This document shows positions 8,311 to 17,836 of a DNA stretch of 64,000 nucleotides, piece by piece. The notes beneath the pieces are model-generated. The model saw only the letters and a program-made list of their open reading frames with translations, had not been told where the DNA came from and did not search any database. The stretch is from assembly GCA_002418865.1 (NCBI GenBank), contig DIEY01000002.1, forward strand, positions 1 to 64,000, read 5' to 3'. This stretch comes from Bacteroidales bacterium UBA5762. Its GTDB lineage: Bacteria > Bacteroidota > Bacteroidia > Bacteroidales > TTA-H9. A program made the position numbers and the translations under genes. Positions within the stretch are counted from its first letter, which is position 1. Every line of letters begins with the position of its first letter.

Positions 8311-10260
8311 ATGAATAGGAATACAAATAAGAAAGTTCGGAATCCTTATATTTCAGATATTCTGTTAATCCCACCAGATCATTATACTCCACAAACTATT
8401 CAAAAAGTAGCCTTATTAAAGCGAGACAAAGTAGAAAGGCCTGTAATTTTTATTGGCAGTGGCACATGTGGTATGATTGCAGGGGCAGAACAAACGCTTA
8501 TAAAAATTCAACAATATTTGATTGATCATCAGTTGAAGGCAGATATAGTTGAAGTAGGGTGTATAGGTTTATGTCAATTCGAACCTATAGTAGATATTCA
8601 ATTGCCAGGAAAAAACAGGATTTCATTTAAGAATATTTCATCTGATAAAGTTTATCCGTTATTAGATGCTATTTTTAATAATACAGTTGATACGGAGGAC
8701 GTTATAGGTCAGTTTGAATCTCCTCATTTAGTCCCTTGGGAAGGTGTGGAATACATAGGTCATTTGCCATTCTTCAGGAAACAAAAACGTTTGGTGATGC
8801 AAAATTGTGGCATTATTAATCCTGCGAGTATAGAGGAATATTTGGCACGTGGTGGGTATAAAGCTTATGCAAAGGCGATTCAAAACTACACGGCTGCGGA
8901 GATTTGCGAAATAATTGAGGAGAGTGGCCTCAGAGGGCGAGGAGGTGGGGGTTTTCTGACGGGTAAAAAATGGAAGATTGCCCGACAAGCCGAGAGTGAC
9001 CAAAAATTCTTAATTTGTAATGCCGATGAGAGCGATCCAGGTGCATTCATGGATAGAGCACTCATAGAAGGTGATCCTCATAAATTAATCGAAGGAATTG
9101 CTATTGCTGCTTATGCCATAGGAGCAAGCCAAGCTTTCGTCTATATTCGTTCTGAATATAACAAAGCCATACAAACATTGAAAAATGCCATTGCAAGTGC
9201 CAAAGAGCTAGGATTGATTGGCAGCAATGTTCTGGATAGTAGTGTGAACTTTTATTTGAATATTAAGATAGGTTCGGGTGCATTTGTTTGTGGAGAGGAA
9301 ACGGCATTAATTAATAATATGGAAGGGAAAAGGGGAACGCCCGAGCCGAAACCTCCTTATCCTGCAGTTCAGGGTTTATATAGTCATCCTACGGTAGTGA
9401 ATAATGTAGAAACATTAGCTAACGTACCTTTGATCATACAGAATGGTCCATTGTGGTTTGCTAATATAGGAACACCCTCTAGCCATGGAACTAAAGTCTT
9501 TGCCGTTACCGGGAAAGTAGAGTATAACGGATGGGTAGAAGTGGAAATGGGGCTAACATTTCGTGAAGTAATTTATGATATTTGTGGAGGGATGAAGGAC
9601 TTTAAGGATTTCAAAGCCATGCAAATTGGTGGACCGTCTGGCGCCTGCTTGGGCAAGGCTTGTTTAGATTTATCTGTTGATTATGAATCGCTTAAACAAG
9701 AAGGAGCCATGATGGGAAGTGGAGGCTTGGTGGTGATGGATGAATCGACCTGCATGGTTGATATTGCGCGGTTTTTTATGAATTTTCTTCAGCATGAGAG
9801 TTGTGGAAAGTGCATCCCATGCCGTGAAGGCACTCGCAGAATGTGGGAAATCCTCGAGTCGATTACTCAAAAACCAACCGAAGGCCAAGAACATCAATCC
9901 CTCGAAAGATTCAAGGGTGTACTAATGCTGGAGGAACTGGCAGCTGTTGTCGCAGAAACTTCATTATGCGGGCTGGGAAAAACAGCCCCCAATCCTGTAT
10001 TGAGTACACTCAAGTATTTTCGTGATGAATATGAAGAACATATTTTTGAACGAAAATGCCGAGCCAATGTATGCAGTGGACTTAGAACCTTTTACATCCA
10101 TACCGATAAATGTACAGGATGTACAATTTGTTACCGAAAATGCCCCACTTCTGCTATCATTGGTACTCAACTTAATCCACACTTTATCGTTCAGGATAAG
10201 TGTATTGGATGCGGTATATGTTATGAAGTCTGTAAATTCGATGCAATTAGTGTTCATTGA
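8311..10260 (+). CDS. hydB: NuoF/HydB-like flavoprotein subunit of hydrogenase complex 1
   Basis: 649 residues, full-length HydB/HndC architecture. An N-terminal thioredoxin-like iron-sulfur domain has C53, C84 and C88. The NADH/FMN-binding domain carries GRGGGGF (209-215), followed by an SLBB-type region. The [4Fe-4S] site ESCGKCIPCREGT is near residue 497, and two ferredoxin [4Fe-4S] motifs close the protein (DKCTGCTICYRKC, DKCIGCGICYEVC). Such subunits oxidise or reduce NAD(H) at FMN and exchange electrons with the hydrogenase subunit; trimeric relatives bifurcate electrons between NADH and ferredoxin. Cytoplasmic. Whether this complex bifurcates cannot be shown from sequence. Confidence 0.92.
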   Translation: MNRNTNKKVRNPYISDILLIPPDHYTPQTIQKVALLKRDKVERPVIFIGSGTCGMIAGAEQTLIKIQQYLIDHQLKADIVEVGCIGLCQFEPIVDIQLPGKNRISFKNISSDKVYPLLDAIFNNTVDTEDVIGQFESPHLVPWEGVEYIGHLPFFRKQKRLVMQNCGIINPASIEEYLARGGYKAYAKAIQNYTAAEICEIIEESGLRGRGGGGFLTGKKWKIARQAESDQKFLICNADESDPGAFMDRALIEGDPHKLIEGIAIAAYAIGASQAFVYIRSEYNKAIQTLKNAIASAKELGLIGSNVLDSSVNFYLNIKIGSGAFVCGEETALINNMEGKRGTPEPKPPYPAVQGLYSHPTVVNNVETLANVPLIIQNGPLWFANIGTPSSHGTKVFAVTGKVEYNGWVEVEMGLTFREVIYDICGGMKDFKDFKAMQIGGPSGACLGKACLDLSVDYESLKQEGAMMGSGGLVVMDESTCMVDIARFFMNFLQHESCGKCIPCREGTRRMWEILESITQKPTEGQEHQSLERFKGVLMLEELAAVVAETSLCGLGKTAPNPVLSTLKYFRDEYEEHIFERKCRANVCSGLRTFYIHTDKCTGCTICYRKCPTSAIIGTQLNPHFIVQDKCIGCGICYEVCKFDAISVH

Positions 10261-10292
10261 TATTAAATTGTCTTATTTTTAATGGTAAATTC

Positions 10293-12032
10293 ATGCTTTT
10301 TTCGATAGAGGTTAATAACAATATAATAACGGCGCAAAGAGGCGAAACTATTCTTGAATGTTTAAATAGGAATGGGATTTTTGTTCCTACGCTTTGCCAT
10401 ATTGAAGGATATTCACCTACAGGAGCTTGCAGGATATGCGTAGTGGAAGTAGAAGGCCGCCCCGATTTAATACCTTCATGTTCGCATCCAGTGGAAGAAT
10501 GGATGCATATTAAAACTCATTCACCTCGTGTTATTCGTGCACGAAAAGCCATAGCAGAGATGTTACTGTCCAATCATCCTGATGATTGCCTATTCTGTGA
10601 AAGAAATGGAAATTGTGAATTGCAAAAACTTTCCATCGATTTGAATCTCAGAGAGAAAAGATTTACAGGAAAGAAAATCGCACTAAAAAATGATTATGCA
10701 AGTGCAAGTATAATGCGTGAACCTTCCAAATGTATTCTATGCGGCCGCTGCATTCGGCTATGCGAAACCGAACAGGAGGTGGCAGCAGTCGACTTTATTG
10801 GCAGGGGCAATCAAATGACCATAGGGACATCATACAATCACGGCCTAAGTTTGAAAAATTGCCATCAGTGTGGACAATGTATCTTGATTTGTCCAACAGG
10901 TGCACTTTCTGAGCAACAACATATTTCAAAGGTTCAAGATGTTTTGCATAAACCCAATCAACATCTGGTGGCTCAATTTTCACCTGCATTAAGCGCAAGC
11001 TTGGGCGAAAATTTCGGATTAAAACCGGGTAAAGTAGCTGATAATCTTATTGTTGCCGCCTTAAGTAAGATTGGATTCTCAAAGATTTTTGACAATGGGG
11101 TAGGATGTGACTTAAATATCATTGAGAATGCGGCTTTACTGGCTAATCGTATTCGTGAGGGAGAAACTATGCCATTGTTTACTTCGTGTTGTCCTTCATG
11201 GGTTCATTATGCCGAAACTTTTCATCCTGAAATATTGCCACATCTAAGTTCTGTATTATCGCCTCAGCAAATCATGAGTGTGCTCATCAAATGGATTTAT
11301 GCCAAAGAAGAAGGATGGGAAGTCGAAGATGTTTATACTGTTGGATTGATGCCTTGCACTGCTAAGAAATATGAAATAATTCGTCAGGAGATGTTGATGA
11401 ATGATTTATATATTACTGATGCAGTGCTTACAACACGTGAATTAGCAAAGTTTATCAGATTATATGGAATTGATATAAATAATATTGAACCTCTTCTGCC
11501 ACATCAGCCCTTCCACATAAGAAGTACGGCAGCAAAACTATTTGGTGTATCGGGAGGTGTTACAGAAGCCATATTGCGTACAGTTTATTATATGCTAACT
11601 GGGAATGAATGTTCACCTCTTACTATCTCAGAGCTTCGAACGAGTAATCTAAGCAAGTTTTATACTATACAAGCCGGGAAATACAGTGTAAGAGCTGCTG
11701 TTGTGAGTAGTATGCATCAAGCAGAAAAATTATTGCAAGAAATAGAAGTAGGCAAGATAAATTTGGATTTCGTCGAGGTGATGGCATGTCCGGGTGGATG
11801 TATCAATGGAGGAGGCCAGAAAATTGGTACGCGTCAAAAAGAATTGAAAATGAGAAGTAAAAGCATATATGATATAGACGAAAGAGAAAATATTCGTGTG
11901 GCCCATAAAAACCCCATAGTTACTGAATTATATCAAAAATATTTTGGGGCACCCTTAAGCCAGAAGGCAATTGAGTTTTTACATAAAAGAAAGTTAGAGA
12001 AAAAGTTGGAAGGAAATGAGCAAATCTTATAA
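10293..12032 (+). CDS. hydA: Catalytic [FeFe] hydrogenase, complex 1 (HydA/HndD type)
   Basis: 579 residues. It has a plant-type [2Fe-2S] domain (C35, C46, C49, C63), a His-Cys3 cluster (H95, C99, C102, C108) and two [4Fe-4S] motifs (C147-C157, C190-C200). The complete H-cluster signatures are TSCCPSW (C299, C300), LMPCTAKKYE (C355) and VMACPGGC (C499, C503). The small-subunit-like tail is fused at the C-terminus. With this start these cysteine numbers coincide with those of Clostridium pasteurianum CpI, supporting ATG 10293 over a TTG at 10257 that overlaps the previous stop. With the NuoE and NuoF subunits it should make or consume hydrogen with NAD(H). Its end overlaps the next gene by 17 nt. 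Confidence 0.94.
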   Translation: MLFSIEVNNNIITAQRGETILECLNRNGIFVPTLCHIEGYSPTGACRICVVEVEGRPDLIPSCSHPVEEWMHIKTHSPRVIRARKAIAEMLLSNHPDDCLFCERNGNCELQKLSIDLNLREKRFTGKKIALKNDYASASIMREPSKCILCGRCIRLCETEQEVAAVDFIGRGNQMTIGTSYNHGLSLKNCHQCGQCILICPTGALSEQQHISKVQDVLHKPNQHLVAQFSPALSASLGENFGLKPGKVADNLIVAALSKIGFSKIFDNGVGCDLNIIENAALLANRIREGETMPLFTSCCPSWVHYAETFHPEILPHLSSVLSPQQIMSVLIKWIYAKEEGWEVEDVYTVGLMPCTAKKYEIIRQEMLMNDLYITDAVLTTRELAKFIRLYGIDINNIEPLLPHQPFHIRSTAAKLFGVSGGVTEAILRTVYYMLTGNECSPLTISELRTSNLSKFYTIQAGKYSVRAAVVSSMHQAEKLLQEIEVGKINLDFVEVMACPGGCINGGGQKIGTRQKELKMRSKSIYDIDERENIRVAHKNPIVTELYQKYFGAPLSQKAIEFLHKRKLEKKLEGNEQIL

Positions 12033-14010
12033 AAATCAATTAGTTTTTACGGTAAAGGATAGATGCCGAGTATGTTATACTTGTGTGCGAGAATGTCCTG
12101 TCAAAGCCATACGTATAGTTAATGGGCAGGCCGAGGTGATGAGTGAGCGATGCATAGGTTGTGGAAATTGTGTGAGGGTTTGCAGCCAGGGAGCCAAAAT
12201 ATTTTTGCGTTCTCAGAATGAAGTAAAGGAACTTCTCTATGGGCAAGATCCTGTTGCTGCTTTGATAGCGCCAAGTTTTCCCGCAGAATTTGAAGAAATT
12301 ACAGATTATCGTGTATTTGTAGGAATGATACGTGCTTTGGGATTCAAGTATGTTTGCGAGGTTGGTTTTGGAGCCGATATGGTAGCACGACGCTATGCCG
12401 AAATCATGAACCAGCCCTCAGATAAAGGTATTATCACCAGTGATTGCCCTTCCATAACTTTTTATATACGGCATTATTATCCTCATCTTGTAGATAGACT
12501 TGCCCCTATTGTTTCACCGATGATTGCCCTTAATCGATGCGTTAAGGCGGAATATGGAGAAAATGTAAAAACAGTATTTATTGGTCCGTGTATTGCCAAG
12601 AAGGCAGAAAGTAACGAAGTGGACGAGGCTCTTACCTTTACCGAGCTACGGGAGATATTGGATGAAATGCATATTACACAACAAAACGTAACTCCTTCTG
12701 ATTTTGATCCTCCGTATGCCGGGAAAGGGGCTATTTTCCCGGTAAGCAGGGGATTATTGCAAACCACTAATATACGCGAAGATGTTACCGAAAGAAATAT
12801 TATTATAGCTGAAGGAAGCCCGAGTTTTAAGGAAGCTGTACGAGAATTCGACGATGGACTCGTTAGTACACATCATCTTGAATTACTTTGCTGCAAGGGT
12901 TGTATCATGGGTGCAGGTATGGGCAAGAATGGGAAACGCTATGTAAGAAGAACACGCGTAGCAAATTATGTAAAACAGAAACTCCTTCAAACAAGCTCCG
13001 AGGAGAGGCAATATTATATCGACAAATTCGACCATCTCGATTTTAGTATACATTTTACTCCAGAAGACCGACGAAAACCTCTGCCTACTAAAGAACAAAT
13101 TGAAAAAGCCTTATTCGAGATTGGGAAACTTACTCCTGAAGATTATTTGAATTGCGGTGCCTGTGGATACGATACTTGCGAAGAGCATGCCATTGCGATT
13201 GCACAAGGTTTTGCCGAACCCGAAATGTGCCTTCCGTATGCCATAGAAAAATTACATAAATCCATTGTCGATTTAAATATCTCTAACGAAAAACTCGCTC
13301 ATGCTAAAGCTGCGCTTAAACAATCTGAAAAATTAGCTCACATGGGGCAACTTTCTGCTGGCATAGCACATGAACTCAACAATCCTTTAGGCGTCATTAC
13401 TATGTATGCTAATATCATGCTCGAAGAACGCCCTGAAAATGACCCCTTACGAAAAGATTTGGAATTAATAGTCGAACAAGCAAACCGTTGTAGAAAAATT
13501 GTTAGTGGCCTGCTCAATTTTGCTCGTAAAAATCAGGTAAATTTAAGTGAAACCAACTTAGAAATGTTGGTTCACAGAAGCATTGATTCGGTGGTGATAC
13601 CTGAAAATATAAAAATTAAAATGAATGCTGAGATGAAAAATCCTATATGCTATCTCGATCAGGATCAAATGATGCAGGTTTTAACTAATCTCGAGAAAAA
13701 TGCTATTGAAGCCATGCCTCCTGAAGGCGGTGAAATTAACATTACCCTCAAAGATAATTCTCAGGAAGTAATTATTATTATATCTGATACTGGCGTAGGC
13801 ATCGACAAGGAAAATATGGACAAATTATTTACCCCCTTTTTCACCACAAAAGAATTGGGCAAAGGCACTGGTCTTGGACTTCCGCTTATTTATGGAATTG
13901 TTAAAATGCATAAGGGTAAGATTAGTGTTATGTCAAATAACAAGAAAGAAGAAGGCCCCACAGGAACAACTTTTACGATTACTCTTCCACGCAATCCTAA
14001 TTTAATTTGA
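12016..14010 (+). CDS. Hydrogenase-like sensor fused to histidine kinase
   Basis: 664 residues. The first 300 form a sensory-type [FeFe] hydrogenase: two ferredoxin motifs (C17-C28, C46-C56), TSDCP (C144), IGPC (C192) and LCCKGC (C292, C293, C296). A [4Fe-4S] domain follows (C380, C383, C388, C405), then a coiled coil and a histidine kinase: phospho-acceptor H452 in GIAHELNNP, N560 in the N-box and DTGVG at 589. Aspartate replaces the proton-relay cysteine of catalytic enzymes. The fusion implies that redox or hydrogen binding at the H-cluster controls kinase activity. It overlaps hydA by 17 nt, and its probable partner, a receiver protein, begins 24 nt downstream. Signal identity is inferred. 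Confidence 0.9.
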   Translation: MSKSYKNQLVFTVKDRCRVCYTCVRECPVKAIRIVNGQAEVMSERCIGCGNCVRVCSQGAKIFLRSQNEVKELLYGQDPVAALIAPSFPAEFEEITDYRVFVGMIRALGFKYVCEVGFGADMVARRYAEIMNQPSDKGIITSDCPSITFYIRHYYPHLVDRLAPIVSPMIALNRCVKAEYGENVKTVFIGPCIAKKAESNEVDEALTFTELREILDEMHITQQNVTPSDFDPPYAGKGAIFPVSRGLLQTTNIREDVTERNIIIAEGSPSFKEAVREFDDGLVSTHHLELLCCKGCIMGAGMGKNGKRYVRRTRVANYVKQKLLQTSSEERQYYIDKFDHLDFSIHFTPEDRRKPLPTKEQIEKALFEIGKLTPEDYLNCGACGYDTCEEHAIAIAQGFAEPEMCLPYAIEKLHKSIVDLNISNEKLAHAKAALKQSEKLAHMGQLSAGIAHELNNPLGVITMYANIMLEERPENDPLRKDLELIVEQANRCRKIVSGLLNFARKNQVNLSETNLEMLVHRSIDSVVIPENIKIKMNAEMKNPICYLDQDQMMQVLTNLEKNAIEAMPPEGGEINITLKDNSQEVIIIISDTGVGIDKENMDKLFTPFFTTKELGKGTGLGLPLIYGIVKMHKGKISVMSNNKKEEGPTGTTFTITLPRNPNLI

Positions 14011-14034
14011 TGATTTTATTTTAAAAGATTTATT

Positions 14035-14439
14035 ATGGAACACCACAAAAAGACGATTTTTATAGCCGATGATGACCCTGATTACTTGTTTCAGTTGCAA
14101 GTATTGCTTCAGAAAAATGGTTTTCAAGTAATAACGGCCGATAGCCAGCGTGAGGCCCAAAAAATCATCGAACGTATCAAACCCGATCTGGCTATAGTTG
14201 ATTTGATGATGGAAAACGAAGATAGTGGATTCATCCTCAGTTATCAAATCAAACGATTATATCCTAATGTTCCGGTAATTATTTTTACGGCAGTTAAGGC
14301 CGAAACTGGAATCAATTTCGAAAACGAATTAGGAATGAATTCACAATGGGTTAAAGCAGATCTTTTTCTACCCAAAGGCCTGCGTTCTGATCAATTGATT
14401 CGTGAAATCAATAAATTATTAAAATTAAATCTTGGTTAA
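14035..14439 (+). CDS. Single-domain response regulator
   Basis: 134 residues, a lone receiver domain. The acidic pocket is in ADDDPDY, the phospho-acceptor aspartate in AIVDLMME, and the conserved Thr and Lys regions follow (IIFTAV; LPKGLRSDQ). No output domain, so it acts by protein contact, CheY-like. It lies directly downstream of the hydrogenase-kinase fusion and 12 nt before a receiver-kinase, so it is probably a link in a phosphorelay. It resembles the receiver encoded beside hydrogenase operon 2 (24459-24851), including the family-specific insertion TAVKAETGINF versus TSVDSVTGLNL. Confidence 0.9.
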   Translation: MEHHKKTIFIADDDPDYLFQLQVLLQKNGFQVITADSQREAQKIIERIKPDLAIVDLMMENEDSGFILSYQIKRLYPNVPVIIFTAVKAETGINFENELGMNSQWVKADLFLPKGLRSDQLIREINKLLKLNLG

Positions 14440-14450
14440 TCAAATTCAGC

Positions 14451-15593
14451 ATGGCAAAGCTTAAGATTCTTGTTGTGGACGATGAACCATTTATCCGCTC
14501 GGGCATTCATCGCATACTCGATAATTTCAAGGTAGATTATCCTTTTATGACCGAGCCTTATGAATGTGAGATTCTCGATGCACCCACAGGTGAAGATGCT
14601 ATCGAAATTATCATTAAAGATAGGCCTGACATTGTTTTGCTCGATAATAAATTGCCTGGTATTCAGGGCGTAGAAGTACTTTCCTATGTAAAAAAGAAAA
14701 AATTCGACATCGTAGTCATTATGATAACTTCTTATGCCTCACTCGATTTGGCTGTTAGAGCCACTAATGATGGTGCTCATGATTTTGTTCCCAAGCCTTT
14801 TACTCCTCAAGAGTTAAGATCGGTGATAGAATCTACTGCCAAACATATTTATCTCAAACGCATGACTCAGCAAATGAATCTTGCTGGAAAACAAATACGT
14901 TTTCAATTCCTATCCGTTTTAAGTCATGAATTAAAAGCCCCACTAAACGCCATTGAAGGATATTTGCAAATGATGAAGGAAAAACAACTTGGAGATAAAA
15001 TAGAGGACTATATGCAAGTTCTCGATCGTTCCCTTACCCGAATTAATGGAATGCGGACGCTAATCTTAGACCTCCTCGATATGACTCGAATTGAAACAGG
15101 AGAAAAAGAGAAGAAAATAGAAAAGCTTAATTTATGTACCATAGCTCAAACCTCCATAGATACTTGCAAACCTATGGCCATACAACGAGATGTAAAGATT
15201 CGTCTCGATTGCCCAAAAGATTTGGAATTTGAAGCCGATGCCTATGACATGGAGATTATCTTTAATAATCTGATATCCAATGCGGTAAAGTACAATAAAA
15301 AAAGTGGAGAGGTTACAGTGAGAATATACAAAGATGAAGACAATTTGGTGATTGAAGTATCGGATACGGGAATAGGTATGACAGCTGAAGAAACCTCCCG
15401 CTTATTTCAGGAATTCGTAAGAATAAAAAATGAAAAAACAAGAAATATCACTGGTAGCGGTTTAGGTTTATCAATTGTCAAAAAAATTGTCGAGACATAC
15501 AATGGTAACATAAGTGTGCAAAGCACACCCGATGTGGGAAGTATTTTTATTATAACTTTACCCGTTCAGTCTTTAGCTCAAATCATTCAATAA
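14451..15593 (+). CDS. Response regulator-histidine kinase hybrid
   Basis: 380 residues. The N-terminal receiver (VVDDEPFIRSG; phospho-acceptor in VLLDNKLPG; TSYASLD; KPFTP) occupies about 1-130. A dimerisation/phospho-acceptor helix FLSVLSHELKAPLNAIEG and an ATPase domain follow, with N-box ISNAVKYN, DTGIGM and SGLGLSIV. There is no membrane segment, so it is cytoplasmic. The receiver-kinase order suggests that phosphorylation of the receiver sets kinase activity. It sits between the lone receiver and rex in the hydrogenase operon, so it probably takes part in the same redox or hydrogen signalling chain. Confidence 0.9.
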   Translation: MAKLKILVVDDEPFIRSGIHRILDNFKVDYPFMTEPYECEILDAPTGEDAIEIIIKDRPDIVLLDNKLPGIQGVEVLSYVKKKKFDIVVIMITSYASLDLAVRATNDGAHDFVPKPFTPQELRSVIESTAKHIYLKRMTQQMNLAGKQIRFQFLSVLSHELKAPLNAIEGYLQMMKEKQLGDKIEDYMQVLDRSLTRINGMRTLILDLLDMTRIETGEKEKKIEKLNLCTIAQTSIDTCKPMAIQRDVKIRLDCPKDLEFEADAYDMEIIFNNLISNAVKYNKKSGEVTVRIYKDEDNLVIEVSDTGIGMTAEETSRLFQEFVRIKNEKTRNITGSGLGLSIVKKIVETYNGNISVQSTPDVGSIFIITLPVQSLAQIIQ

Positions 15594-15610
15594 ATAATAA
15601 ACGCATAGTT

Positions 15611-16240
15611 ATGAATCCTAAGTCACTGCCTGATAAAACCATTGAAAGATTGAGTCAATACCGACGCAACCTACTCATTTGTTTATCACAGGGGAAACAT
15701 CATATTTTTTCGCATGAAATCGCACAAATTCATCACATTACACCTGTTCAGGTGCGTCGCGACCTTATGCTCATTGGCTATTCCGGTACCCTAAGGAAAG
15801 GTTACGATGTGAGGGAATTGATTGATTTAATCGGTAAGATTCTCGATACCGAACAAGGGTTGAAAGTGGCTATCGTGGGTGTTGGTAATTTAGGTCGTGC
15901 CCTAATTGGCTATTTCAGCGGGAAAAGGTCAAAACTGAATATTGTAGCAGGTTTCGACAATAATCCTGATAAAATTGGGAAAATCTACGCCGGTGTTCAT
16001 TGTTTTTCGAGTGAAAAAATGTCGGAGATCATTGTGCAAGAGGGAATCTCCATTGCTATTATTACTGTTCCTGCCGAAAATGCAACTTCCGTAGCCGAAC
16101 AGCTCGTTATGGCAGGCATAAGGGGAATTCTTAATTTTTCACCCAAACCCTTAAATGTTCCCCCACATGTTTATCTCGAAGAAATAGACATGATAACTTC
16201 TTTAGAAAAAGTTGCCTTTTATGTTAAAAAACATCTATAG
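15611..16240 (+). CDS. rex: Redox-sensing transcriptional repressor Rex
   Basis: 209 residues, normal for Rex. The N-terminal winged helix has the conserved HHITPVQVRRDL recognition region and GYDV. The Rossmann domain begins VAIVGVGNLGRAL and binds NAD(H); AGFDNNPDKIG and TVPAENA are typical of the family. Rex represses when NADH/NAD+ is low and leaves DNA when NADH rises, so it suits control of NADH-consuming hydrogenases. It is the last gene of the operon. Three TTGTTA-N6-TAACAA palindromes in the window, one upstream of this operon, are its likely targets. Confidence 0.95.
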   Translation: MNPKSLPDKTIERLSQYRRNLLICLSQGKHHIFSHEIAQIHHITPVQVRRDLMLIGYSGTLRKGYDVRELIDLIGKILDTEQGLKVAIVGVGNLGRALIGYFSGKRSKLNIVAGFDNNPDKIGKIYAGVHCFSSEKMSEIIVQEGISIAIITVPAENATSVAEQLVMAGIRGILNFSPKPLNVPPHVYLEEIDMITSLEKVAFYVKKHL

Positions 16241-16273
16241 CTTCTTTATTGAATCACTTGGGGCCTTTTGGTG

Positions 16274-16281
16274 TAAATTTG
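16274..16281 (+). promoter_or_regulatory. -7 promoter element of hydG
   Basis: TAAATTTG matches TAnnTTTG, with TTG at 16249-16251 (22-bp spacing), 25 nt upstream of the hydG ATG. It suggests that hydG has its own promoter, separate from the rex operon. Confidence 0.45.
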
Positions 16282-16306
16282 CAAAAAGATTTTTAATTTT
16301 ATTTCA

Positions 16307-17734
16307 ATGAAGTTTAATCCAGAGAAATGCAAGATAAAAGATGAAAGGATGAAACCTTTCATCGATGCTGATGAGATTTGGGATTTACTCAATCATACCA
16401 AACCCGATGCAGTAAGAGTGAAAGAAACCATAGCAAAATCACTCGAAAAAAATCGACTAACTTTAGAGGAAACCGCTCTTTTAATTAATGCCACTGAAAC
16501 TGATCTTGTTGAAGAAATAAAGCAAGGAGCTCGTGAACTCAAAAAAAGAATTTATGGCAATCGAATTGTGCTGTTTGCGCCTTTATATATTGGAAATAAG
16601 TGCACCAATAACTGTCAATATTGTGGATTTAGAACGAGCAATAAGGCTGCTGTGAGGAAGACTTTGACTGACGAAGAAATCGTCAGAGAGGTAGAGGCCC
16701 TCGAAGACAACGGCCAAAAGAGGCTTATTTTGGTTTATGGAGAACATCCCGATTATGATGCCGATTATATAGCCCACACGGTTCGTTTGGTTTGCAGCGT
16801 TAAAAAAGGGAAAGGTGAAATTAGAAGAGTGAATATTAACGCAGCACCCCTTGATATTGATGGTTTTCGCACAGTAAAACAAGCTGGCATTGGTACTTAT
16901 CAAATTTTTCAAGAGACATATCATCCCGAAGCTTATAAGATGTATCATCTCAGTGGCAAAAAGAGAGATTATGAATGGAGGCTTACAGCCTTAGACAGAG
17001 CTCAGGAAGCTGGAATCGACGATGTGGGTATTGGCGCCTTGATGGGTTTGTATGATTGGCGTTTCGAAGTGATGGGATTGGTTAGACATGCCAACCATCT
17101 GGAAGCATGTTATAATGTAGGCCCTCATACTATAAGCTTCCCTCGAATACAGAATGCTTCTTCACTCAATATTGATGGTCGTTACTTGGTGAATGATGCC
17201 GATTTTGCTAAATTGGTGGCTATTCTTAGGTTAGCCGTTCCTTATACAGGAATGATATTAACCGCAAGAGAAAATCCAAGACTTCGTAGAGAAGTTATAC
17301 CTTTCGGCATTTCTCAAATCGATGGTGGTACGCGCCTCGAACTGGGCACCTATTCCCAAAATCTCAATGCTAAACAAGACCTCAATCGCGAACAATTCGA
17401 GATTAACGACGACCGTTCTCTTAACGAAATCATAGAAGAACTTATCCAAAACGACTTTATTCCTTCATTCTGCACGGCTTGCTACCGTATTGGCCGAACA
17501 GGCGAACATTTCATGGAATTTAGCGTTCCTGGCTTTATCAAGAGATTTTGTACCCCCAACGCTATATTGACACTTTCTGAATATTTAGTAGATTATGCCC
17601 CTGAAGAAACTGCCCAAAAGGGCTGGAAAGCCATTGAAGAAAATCTCGATCAATTAGGAAATACAGCCAATACTCAGGAAATACGTCGCCGAATCGAAAG
17701 AATTAAGCAGGGCGAAAGAGACTTGTATTTTTAA
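16307..17734 (+). CDS. hydG: [FeFe] hydrogenase H-cluster maturase HydG
   Basis: 475 residues. This radical SAM enzyme cleaves tyrosine to supply the CO and cyanide ligands of the H-cluster. The radical-SAM motif is CTNNCQYC (C-x3-C-x2-C) after an N-terminal helical region. The C-terminal accessory cluster motif CTACYRIGRTGEHFMEF and a later cysteine (FCTPNA) are characteristic of HydG and separate it from ThiH. Length is normal. It lies between rex and a TM1266-like regulator. The other maturases, HydE and HydF, are not in this window. Cytoplasmic. Confidence 0.95.
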   Translation: MKFNPEKCKIKDERMKPFIDADEIWDLLNHTKPDAVRVKETIAKSLEKNRLTLEETALLINATETDLVEEIKQGARELKKRIYGNRIVLFAPLYIGNKCTNNCQYCGFRTSNKAAVRKTLTDEEIVREVEALEDNGQKRLILVYGEHPDYDADYIAHTVRLVCSVKKGKGEIRRVNINAAPLDIDGFRTVKQAGIGTYQIFQETYHPEAYKMYHLSGKKRDYEWRLTALDRAQEAGIDDVGIGALMGLYDWRFEVMGLVRHANHLEACYNVGPHTISFPRIQNASSLNIDGRYLVNDADFAKLVAILRLAVPYTGMILTARENPRLRREVIPFGISQIDGGTRLELGTYSQNLNAKQDLNREQFEINDDRSLNEIIEELIQNDFIPSFCTACYRIGRTGEHFMEFSVPGFIKRFCTPNAILTLSEYLVDYAPEETAQKGWKAIEENLDQLGNTANTQEIRRRIERIKQGERDLYF

Positions 17735-17836
17735 AATTTCATAATACAACCTACTTGAGAATAAAATTAGTCTTTCGACTTCACTATAAGTATTTCATTA
17801 AAAATATTTTATATTAAATTCGAAAATTTTTCATAG

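Noticed and set aside
10257..10292. Upstream TTG start for HydA1
   Set aside because: It adds 12 residues not seen in homologues; with ATG 10293 the H-cluster cysteines fall at the CpI positions.
16241..16306. Thiamine or other riboswitch before hydG
   Set aside because: The 66-nt gap is too short and lacks conserved riboswitch words.
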